From Acanthamoeba castellanii str. Neff (Eukaryota > Discosea > Longamoebia > Acanthamoebidae), in NCBI RefSeq assembly GCF_000313135.1, contig NW_004457323.1, positions 552,272 to 573,701 of the forward strand: a stretch of DNA of 21,430 nucleotides. The letters run 5' to 3'. Below the pieces are notes generated by a model that saw only the letters and a program-made list of their open reading frames with translations, ran no database searches and was not told the origin of the DNA. Made by a program: the position numbers and the translations under genes. Of the stretch, positions 1 to 7,700 are shown piece after piece (the stretch's first letter is position 1; each line of letters begins with the position of its first letter).

Positions 1-103
1 TGAGGAGCATTGAATTAAATTGAATCGAATTGAGAGGAAAAGGGAATGATGAAAGGAGAGATTAAATCAAAAATTGAATGTAAAAGAAAGTTGCAAGCCG
101 TAC
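1..103 (-). other. Probable intron of the left-edge gene (partial)
   Basis: This A/T-rich stretch follows a good 5' splice site (CTG|GTACGG, donor bases at 103-102 on the minus strand) at the end of the left-edge gene's readable exon. No acceptor is visible before the window ends. If the donor is not used, the open frame runs on to a stop at 62-64. Nothing else is recognisable here. Confidence 0.35.
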
Positions 104-344
104 CAGAAGGCAGGTGGCGAGTGCATAGATGAAGGAGCGGTAGACGAAGGTGCGGCGGCGGTCGTGGCACACGGCCGCGGTCCAGGCGACGTCCATCCAC
201 AGGTCCGGCGAGGAGCACGAGCCACGCGAAGCCCTCCCGCACTGATGCCCAGTGCTGGGCCGCGTCCTGCGCGAGAAGCGGCTCCACGACCGTCTTCTGC
301 ACCTCCGACCACGTCGCCTGCAAGTCATCGAACTGGGCTGCCAT
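104..344 (-). CDS. Unrecognised small membrane protein, 5' exon (partial, frame broken)
   Basis: I do not recognise this gene. An ATG at 344 opens a plausible N-terminus (MAAQFDDLQATWSEVQKTVV...) of about 45 residues ending in a hydrophobic stretch, EGFAWLVLLA. The protein-like reading then moves to another frame around 200-215, where DLWMDVAWTAAVCHDRR and FVYRSFIYALATCLL follow. The second part contains a likely membrane segment. No intron fits the junction. One extra base (or two missing) would join the two halves, so this is either an assembly error, a real frameshift or a misread. The exon appears to end at a GTACGG donor and the gene continues past the left edge. It lies 69 bp downstream of the deacetylase-fold gene on the same strand. 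Confidence 0.4.
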
Positions 345-413
345 CTTCCACGCCTGACCACGAACTCAATTTCGATATTTATTTATTTATTTTTTCATAA
401 TTAAATCTCGCGG

Positions 414-652
414 TCAGCGCTGGGCGAGGACGTGTGCGATGGAGCGGACCATCACGCCGGGGTCGTTGCCGGGCGTCCACCCACCCGAGACGACCATCAC
501 CTGCGCCCCACATCGACAGTGTGAGTGTCTGGCCAGCCCAACCCTACCCTGGTGTGATTGATCATAGGCGTGGGCGCTCACCAAAGGAATGGAGTGCGTG
601 TCGACGGCAAGCCGGAACACGAGCGCGTCCCTGTCCACCACCCAGGCCTCGC

Positions 653-728
<76 letters not shown>

Positions 729-2509
729 CGTTATAGCAAAGAGAGAAAGCGAAAGCGAAAGCGAAATACGAAGGTTGGGGGGAGGGTTGCCTTGCGTGGG
801 GTCGGTGGGAGAGGAGCCGGAGATGTAGAAGACCATGTGTGGTCGGAAGGTGGTGATGGCCTTCTCGACCTCCGTCGCGACCCACTGCAGGTACTCCTCC
901 TTCGGCATGCCCTGTCGCGGCACCCCCAGGCTGGCGCCGCGGACGTGCGCTCTGCTGCGCTTGTGCCCACTACGTAGAGAGAGAATAGGAGAGAGCGCGC
1001 GCGTCGTGTCAGTGACCACCAGGCGGCCCAGCCCCCGGCCCAGCGAGTCGTACTTGGGTTGGTCGGTGTGCGAGTCCACCAGGTACACGTTTTCGTCCAG
1101 GCCGAAGTCGGCGACAAACCCGTCACCTGCAGCCGTGTGCGTGACGTCAGCTAACATATTTCCATGCATGGTGGAGCGGTGCACGTGCCTTGCGTTGATG
1201 TGAGATCGACGATCAAGAATTTGGACACCTTGCCTCGCGATTTGTGTCGTACGTGCTTGATCGCGAGGGACACGTCGTTGAACAGACTGCCTTGGTTGGC
1301 CAACAGCAGAGAGTGAAAGCGATTGATTGAGTGAAAGTGGTGCGCAAAACGGTGCCGTCATTGCGCGGGTGCGCGTGGATCACTGCTGTGGCGCTGTACC
1401 TTGCGAACCCGAAGAAGCGGAGGCGTGGTGAAAGCCGCCTCCCAGGTTGATTGCCCAACCCCGCTCCAGCGCCACTCGGCTCGCCAGCACCGTACCGCCG
1501 ACCGCCTCGAGCATGAACCCCGACTGCAGCAATCGATTATAATCAAACAAGACGACACAAGTATGTGTGTCACGTGTGCGGTGTGCGGTGTGTGGCGCCG
1601 TGTCGTGTGTTGTGTGTACCACAAAGGTGTGAATGACAAGGGATGGGAAGTAGCGCAGTGTGGGGTTGCCCAAGGCTTCGGCAAGGCGTCGGCTCTGGTT
1701 GAGCGACGTGAGGTACTCCTGCGTGTTGTACTCCTTCAGGTCCTCTTTTGTCGGCACCTCTGCGTCGGGTGGGTGTAGGCGAGTGCATCAGTAGACGACC
1801 ACACCGACACACGACACACACACGACACGACACACGACACACACGACACACACCAGGCATGATGAACTGGTCCGCCTTGATGACGCCCTTCTCGACAAGG
1901 CCCTGTGCCAGCTCCCCGTGATACTTGCGGTCCTGCAGGGTCAGCGGGAGCGGCAGCAGCCTAGGCATGCCATGCCGTTAGCGCCTCGTGCAAGGGGGGG
2001 GAGGCACCAAGGTGGTGGCTACGTACCGCTCCAGGCCCCACCAGTTCTGGTCATAGTCATCGGAGTAGACCACGGGCCGCTTGTCGTTGCGCAGTCGGTC
2101 CAGGCTATAGCAGGGCTCGTCGCCCAGCCCGTTCAGCCATGCTTGGTGTGGGCCAAGAAGTAGACAGTAGAGCAGCTTTTGTGTCAAAAAAAAAGTACAA
2201 CGACGTTGCGCTACTGCTTCTGGTGAAGAGGTGGTGCGTACCGGACTGGGAGAAGTAGAAGGTGGAGGTGCCTGCGATGGTGAGGGCTAGCAGGCGCACG
2301 CCCCACGAGGGACGGAACCGGACCGAACCCACCCCCAGCGGCGGCGGTGGAGGTGGCGACCGGCTCGCAAAGCCCCGCAGGGGGCGCCCCACCCGGCTTG
2401 GTGCCAAGCTGGAGCGGCCACTCGTGGTGCCTGCCCACGACAAGATGCCGCCTGAAGCCGTCGAGTGCAGCCTCCCTCCGGCGCCGTGCCCACCTCGTCG
2501 CCGCTGCAT
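414..2509 (-). CDS. HDAC11-like (class IV) deacetylase-fold protein, probably catalytically dead
   Basis: Ten exons on the minus strand: 2509-2242, 2141-2023, 1932-1854, 1759-1620, 1523-1400, 1290-1189, 1126-1017, 959-791, 652-582, 500-414, giving about 422 aa. Phases all agree; the 1016-960 intron is the least certain. The start is the ATG at 2509. The family is clear from RPVVYSDDYDQNWWGLERY near the N-terminus, GGTVLASRVALERGWAINLGG plus GGFHH (His234, His235), FLIVDL...QG...F, ENVYLVDS, RDALVF and VMVVSGGW, all in the order seen in HDAC11. Active HDACs bind zinc through an Asp-X-His motif and a later Asp, and use a GGY tyrosine. Here Asp-Ala-His is Thr274-Ser-Thr276, the later Asp position reads SS, and GGY is GGW (Trp402). 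The first ~95 residues are Arg/Ser/Gly-rich with no acidic residue, followed by a hydrophobic segment (VRLLALTIAGTSTFYF), which suggests mitochondrial import or membrane anchoring. Two introns use GC donors. Confidence 0.85.
656..725. repeat. (CA)35 microsatellite inside an HDAC-like gene intron
   Basis: Seventy bases of uninterrupted CA dinucleotide (TG on the gene's sense strand). It lies in the intron 790-653 and ends directly at the acceptor: sense reading is (TG)35 then CAG and the exon. The pyrimidine-rich run that would normally sit next to the acceptor lies upstream of the repeat. Confidence 0.97.
1794..1853. repeat. Degenerate ACACGAC/ACACACGAC repeat in HDAC-like intron
   Basis: About 60 bases made of CACACGAC, CACGACACGAC and related words fill the donor-proximal part of the intron 1853-1760 (sense strand GTGTGTCGTGT...). 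The same word recurs in introns of the aldo/keto reductase and receptor kinase genes. Confidence 0.85.
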
Positions 2510-2548
2510 CACAATAAATCAAAAGAATAAATTCATTTATTGTTCTTT
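2510..2548 (-). terminator. 39-bp gap with AATAAA signal between aldo/keto reductase stop and HDAC-like start
   Basis: On the minus strand AATAAA occurs at 2541-2536, 8 bases after the reductase stop codon. The HDAC-like ATG follows at 2509. The gap therefore has to hold the upstream gene's poly(A) signal and the downstream gene's 5' leader. Function is inferred from position and the canonical hexamer only. Confidence 0.5.
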
Positions 2549-3264
2549 TCAATTTGAATGGCCGAGGACGGGGTGGGGCTTGTAGGGGGCCTCGAGGTAG
2601 GTGACCTCGTCGGCGGTGAGCTTGACCTGGACGGCCGCCGCCGCCTCCTCGAGTTGGTAGAGCTTGGTGGCGCCCACGATCGGCGCCGTCACGTTGGGCT
2701 TGCTCAGGAGCCACCCAAGCGCTACTTGCGCCGGCTTAGAGAAGAAGAGCGTGTGTGTGAGCTCATCAAGATCACGAAAGTGTGAATGAGTCATCATGCG
2801 ATGATGATCGAGCAGCTGTCGTCTTCTTGTACCTTGACGTTCTTCTTGTCGGCCACCTCGCTGAGCCGCTCGATGATGTCGAAGTTGTCGTCGACGTCGC
2901 TCTTCAGGTACATGTAGTGGGTGGCGCTGTCCTTCACGAAACGATTGGAGGTGTCGGCGCTCTGTAGTAGAAGCAGCGCAACAACAGCGCACAATTCATC
3001 AAGATCGACCCACGCGATGGTAGTGAAGAAGAACGAAAGCAGAAGAAGAAGAAGAAGAAGAAGGGACGGAAGGGGCGTACGTCGGCCTTCTTGGAGAAGA
3101 GGGCGGCGAGTTCGGCCTGGCTCGGGCGCTTGATCCGCCCGGTAAGCAGACCGCGTGCGAGCGGGCTCCACGGCAGCACGCCCAGGCCCTGATCGGCACA
3201 GAATGGAATCATCTCTGCACACGCCCAGGTGGACCGGTCAGTTTAGTGAAGTGACACACACACG

Positions 3265-3337
<73 letters not shown>

Positions 3338-4459
3338 CACACAACCGCCAGTACGGGAGAATCGTTACCACGCTCCTCTTCGCGGTAGATGAGGTTGTAG
3401 TGGTTCTGCATGGACACGAACGGAGTGAAGCCCCTCTTCTGCGCCGCGAACTGTGCCTTGGCCAGCTGCCACGCGAACATCGACGACGCGCCGATGTACC
3501 GCACCTTGCCCGACCTGTGTGCCATCAGTGGCCAACGGAGATAGAGATCAGCGTTTGGTCGCACGCTTGTGTGTCGTGTGTCGTGTGTCGTGTGTCGTGT
3601 GTCGTGTGTCGTGTGTCGTGTGTCGTGTGTCGTGTGTCGTGTGTCGTGTGTCGTGTGTCGTGTGTCGTGTGTCGTGTGTGTGGTACCGGACGAGGTCGTG
3701 CAGTGCCTCCATGGTCTCCTCAATGGGCGTGTGCTTGTCCCACCGGTGGATCTGGTAGAGATCGATGTAGTCCGTTCCGAGGCGCTTCAGCGACCCCTCC
3801 ACCGCCGACATGATCGCCTTCCTCTGTTGTCGACCACGCAAAGGAGAGAAAAAGCAGAAAAGAAACGGTGGTTTTAGCTGCCCGACCGCGCAAGCACAAG
3901 CCAAAGGATAGAGCGGGTACGGAGAGGCCTTGGGTGTTGGGCTTGGCCGGCACGTGGGGGCCGTCCATCCCCAGGAAGCACTTGGTGGCGATCACCACCT
4001 CGTCTCGCGAGGGAGCAAAGTCCCGGATGGCGGCGCCCAGGATCTCTTCGCTCGTTCCTGCAGTGCAGCCCAAACAACAAACGCGTAAGCCGGTCACTGC
4101 GGAAGACGATTGTAGTGGACAAGCTGTCACAGGGAGAGGGAGAGAAGAGGCCGGGCGTACCGGCGGCGTAGGCGTTGGCGGTGTCGAAGAAGTTGATGCC
4201 CAGCTCGAGGGCGCGCTTCACGAAGGGACGAGCCTCCTCTTCGGGCAGCACCCAGTCGGGCCACTTAGCGTCGCCCGTCTGTGGGTCGTTAAGAAATATA
4301 TTTCTAAATATATAAATATAAATAAACAAAAAATAATGGTTTGCACGTACCTTGCCGTAGGACATCATGCCGAGGCAGATGCGAGACCTGAAGGCCAGTG
4401 TTGCCCAACCGTGTGTATTCCATACCGCCGGCGGGAGTCGTGGTGGTGGTGGAGGACAT
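2549..4459 (-). CDS. Aldo/keto reductase (AKR superfamily), first exon frame-broken
   Basis: An NADPH-dependent oxidoreductase of the (beta/alpha)8 AKR superfamily, most like the bacterial/fungal YajO/YakC-type branch; the carbonyl substrate is not predictable. Eight exons: 4459-4351, 4278-4161, 4057-3921, 3823-3687, 3514-3369, 3214-3081, 2961-2833, 2734-2549, giving about 365 aa, a normal length. The catalytic tetrad is present: Asp and Tyr in NFFDTANAY, Lys in VVIATK, His in LYQIHRWD. Cofactor-side motifs also fit ([53 protein letters not shown]). Exon 1 reads [14 protein letters not shown] in the ATG frame, then [11 protein letters not shown] in another frame, so two bases are missing or one is extra near 4386-4392. 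Splice phases elsewhere are exact. Three introns carry microsatellites. No targeting peptide is seen, so it is probably cytosolic. Confidence 0.93.
3042..3063. repeat. (AAG)n run in an aldo/keto reductase intron
   Basis: A short GAA/AAG trinucleotide run lies in the intron 3080-2962. On the sense strand it is a CTT run, i.e. an extended pyrimidine tract, though placed mid-intron. Confidence 0.85.
3275..3335. repeat. (CA)30 microsatellite in an aldo/keto reductase intron
   Basis: About 61 bases of pure CA repeat, flanked by CGCACGCGCG on one side and CACGACACACAAC on the other, within the intron 3368-3215. Unlike the tract at 656-725 it lies about 60 bases away from the acceptor. Confidence 0.95.
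3569..3682. repeat. 7-bp minisatellite (GTGTCGT)n, about 16 near-perfect copies
   Basis: Tandem copies of a 7-mer (TGTGTCG in the plus-strand reading) fill about two thirds of the intron 3686-3515 of the aldo/keto reductase, starting just inside the 5' splice site on the sense strand. Because 7 is not a multiple of 3, it opens all frames and gives spurious CVVCRVS-type translations. It is not a CRISPR: there are no spacers. Confidence 0.96.
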
Positions 4460-4793
4460 GAGCGGTAGTGTTGTGAGTCCCGTTGTGTGCCCCTGAATTT
4501 ATGGGTCCACAGCGCAGCTTTTGGCGGTCTATGATTGGCGCTCGTTTTTCTGAAATTCCCTGTCCACTCACAACAAATTCCAACCGCCGCTTTTTTGTGT
4601 GGAAAGCCCTTCCTCTGGGGAAATAGTGCCAGTTCGCCGAGTACAGTCACACACCAACTTGCAGCTGTGGTCTTGTAATAATATAGTATATCTACAACAT
4701 AAAAGAACATCAAAAGAACATATGTGCGTGTCGTGTCATGTCTTGTCGTGTCGTGTGATGACCTCTTCATCTACACGGCCACAGCTTCCAGCT
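4460..4793 (-). promoter_or_regulatory. Intergenic region upstream of aldo/keto reductase
   Basis: These 334 bases lie between the start codon of the reductase and the stop codon of the large acidic-repeat gene, both on the minus strand. They must hold the 3' end of the latter and the promoter of the former. A/T-rich DNA at 4675-4692 (AATAATATAGTATAT) and a GTGTCGTGTC-type stretch at 4727-4757 are the only features I see. No gene is supported here. Confidence 0.45.
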
Positions 4794-7700
4794 CTAGAGG
4801 TCGGCGAGGTAGCCCACCTCCTCGCAGGTCTCGCCCTCCTTCTCGACCAGGGCCGTGTAGACGTCGAAGAAGTTGGTCTCCCGCACCCCTCGGTTCCCGC
4901 CGGCGTTCCAGCTGTAGAGCACGCCGCGGTCGTCGAACTTGAAGATCTGGTCGTAGACCAGTATCAGGTCCTCGCCCAACAGCCGCATCGTCACCGTGAT
5001 GTCCTCCGCGTAGTGCGCACCACAGAGCCGCTTGGACCTTGGCATGAGCGAAAGATGTGATTGAGTTCGTTCGTTCATTCATTCTCTTTTGCTGGTGGTG
5101 GTGGTGGTGGTGTTTACAGCCACACAATGACACAAAGACGAGGCGGGTGTACCACTGCTGGAGCACAGGATCCCACCCGACGGTTTCGAACGACGGCGGG
5201 TGGAAGGGGACATACGGACCGGCCGTGCTGCATTTGGGCAGAAACGCACGTGTCAGGAGTCGTGCGTGTGTCGTGCGTGTCGTGCGGTGGTGCGCGCGTA
5301 CCTGGCTGTGGACGAGAGGCTGCCGTCCTTGCTGGGCGGTGAGCTGAGGTCGCGGTTGCTCCTGCTGCCCTGGCCCAGTCGAGTCGCGCCCGAATCCGAC
5401 TTCTCCTTGGAGGTCCCTCGCACGACCCGCGGCGACAGGAACGACGACAGCGACGCCATGATCGAAGTGTTGGCCGCGCCCGTGGCCGCCATGGCCTTGT
5501 CGGCGTCATTGCCCAGGCCGCCGCCCACCAGCTGGGCCGCCGCCCGGGCGTTGCGCTCGCGCTCGATCCACTTGGGCGAGCGCGAGTGCAGGTACTGCAC
5601 CTTGACCACCGAGAAGCGGCCCGTGGGCGGCGACGCGCAGTCGCGCTTGCGGTCCGCCTCCTCCTCGGCCAGGTCGCGGAACGACGACACGCGCGACGAC
5701 GTGTGCGATCGCGGCGTGGACGGGGTCGAGGTCGAGTGTGGCGGCGACGGCGCGCGGTTCTGGATCTCGATCCTCCGCGCGGCCGCCGACGACTTGGTTC
5801 GCTTTCGCTTCTCTCGCTTGCTCCCCTTCTCCTTCTCCTTTTCCTTGCCCTTTTCCTTCTCTTTCTCCTTGCCTTTCCGCGTCGCCTTGGGGCCGGCCGA
5901 GCGCTTCTTGGACGCGCCGTCACTGGACGCCCGCGCTTTAGTGGTACCAGCGCCGCCGCTCGCCTCGCCGAAGGCCTTCGCCCAGTCCTCGTCTTCGTCG
6001 CCGTCGGTCCGCTCGCTCTTGCTGTCGTTGCTCTCCTCGCCGACGCCGCCGCCGACCTTCAGGGTCAGGGTGGTCGGCTCCTCCTCCGTCTCGAACCCGT
6101 CGCCCCAGTCGTCCTCCTTGTCCTCCTCCCACCGGTCGAGCGACCCCAGGTTGAGCTTCAGCCCCGCGTCGCCGTCCTTCTTCGCGCCCTGCTGCTGCTG
6201 CTCCTCCTCCTGGTCGAACTCCTTGCCCCAGTCCTCGTCCTCGCTCTCTTCCGCGGCCTTCTTGTTCTCCTTCGCGGCGCCTCCCTTGGTGCTCCCCGCA
6301 GTCGTGACCACCTTGGGCGTCTCGGCCGCAGCCGCGAATTCCTTGTCCCAGTCTTCGTCCTCGTCCTCCTCATTCTCGGTCGAGGCCAGCAACAACTTGC
6401 TGGCCTCCTGCGGCTTGTTGCCTTTTTCCTTGCCTTCATCTTCGGCCGCCAGCTCCTTGTCCCAGTCTTCGTCTTCGCTTTCGGCGTCGCTCTCCTTCGC
6501 TTTCGTCTTCGCTTTCGTCTTCGCGTTCGACGTCACCGCCGCTTTCGCTTTCTCTGGTCGCTCGTCGCCCTGCTTCTTCGTCTCCTCTTCGGCCGCCAGC
6601 TCCTTGTCCCAGTCCTCGTCCTCATCACTCTCCTCCACAACCGCCTTCGCCTTGGCCTCCTTGACGCTCTCGGACATCATCTTGCTGACGGTCGTCTCCG
6701 GACTGTTGCCGCCGAACTCCCTGTCCCAGTCTTCCTCGTCCTCCTCCTCGGCCTCCTTGAGGCCGCCCTTCTTGTCGCTCGCGAGCTGGAGCTCCTTGTC
6801 CCAGTCCTCGTCGTCGTCGCTCCCCTCCACCACCAGCCCTTCGCCGGGTCCCACCAGCTTGATGTGATTGCCGCCCGACGCATCGTTGCTGCTGTGCTTC
6901 TTCTTAGTGTCCTTCGCCAGATCCTTGTCCCAGTCCTCGCCCTCGTCGCTCTCCTCGATCACGAGCTCGCCGTCGGCGCCGAACAGGAGGATGTCGGTGG
7001 TGGCCTTCGTAGGCGGCGGCGAGGACTCGGTCGTCGCCGACTTGGCCTTGAGCGTGATCGGCGCCGAGGCCTTCCGCTCCTCCTTCCCGCTGCCGCTTTC
7101 GTTGCCGGTCGTCGACGCGTGGGCGCTATGTCGCTGTCCGGCCCCGGTGTTGACGCTGCGTTTGGTAGTCGCCGCCGCGCCACCAAACGGGCCGGCGAGA
7201 GTGGACTTGGTGGTCGAGTCGCCGCTCGCGGGCGCCAGATCGCTGCTGGGCCGCCGTATGAGGCTATCGCCGGTGTCGATGCGGCTGGACTTGGAGCCCA
7301 GCGAGCGACTGGGCTTGGCCTGGCCGCCGCGGCCCGCGGCCGACCACGAGACCTCCTCGCAGATCACCACCGTGAAGGGGTCGCCGCTCATCATTCGCCG
7401 CCGGATGGCGCTCACGCCAGGCTCGCCGATCTTGGGCGGCGGGGCCATGGAGAGCTTGCGCAGGTGCTCGCGCACCCGCTCGTCCACCTCCTGCGGTCGC
7501 CGTCGGCCACTGGTCGGCTCCTCGGCCGTCGCTGAGTCGGCCTGGCGCTTGATGGTGCTGGTCAGCAGGCTGGCGCCGCCCACCATCGATCCGGGTCTGG
7601 AGACCACCTTCTTGCTGCTGCGCTTCTCCTTCTTGCCCGCCGTGGCGCCCGAGTCGCTGCTCTCCTTAGTGCTCTTCTTGCTTTTCTTGAGCTTCTTGGT

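Noticed and set aside
558..977. Open frames containing long THTH or VCVC stretches
   Set aside because: These are translations of the (CA)n microsatellites, which lie in introns.
2510..2512. Start of the HDAC-like frame at 2512
   Set aside because: That codon is GTG; the first ATG of the frame is at 2509.
3569..3682. CRISPR-like array
   Set aside because: There are direct 7-bp tandem copies with no spacers, in a eukaryotic intron.
3548..3904. Frames with repeated RHTTHDT or CVVCRVS units, looking like a repeat protein
   Set aside because: The 7-bp intron minisatellite reads open in all frames. Flanking splice sites and AKR conservation place it in an intron.
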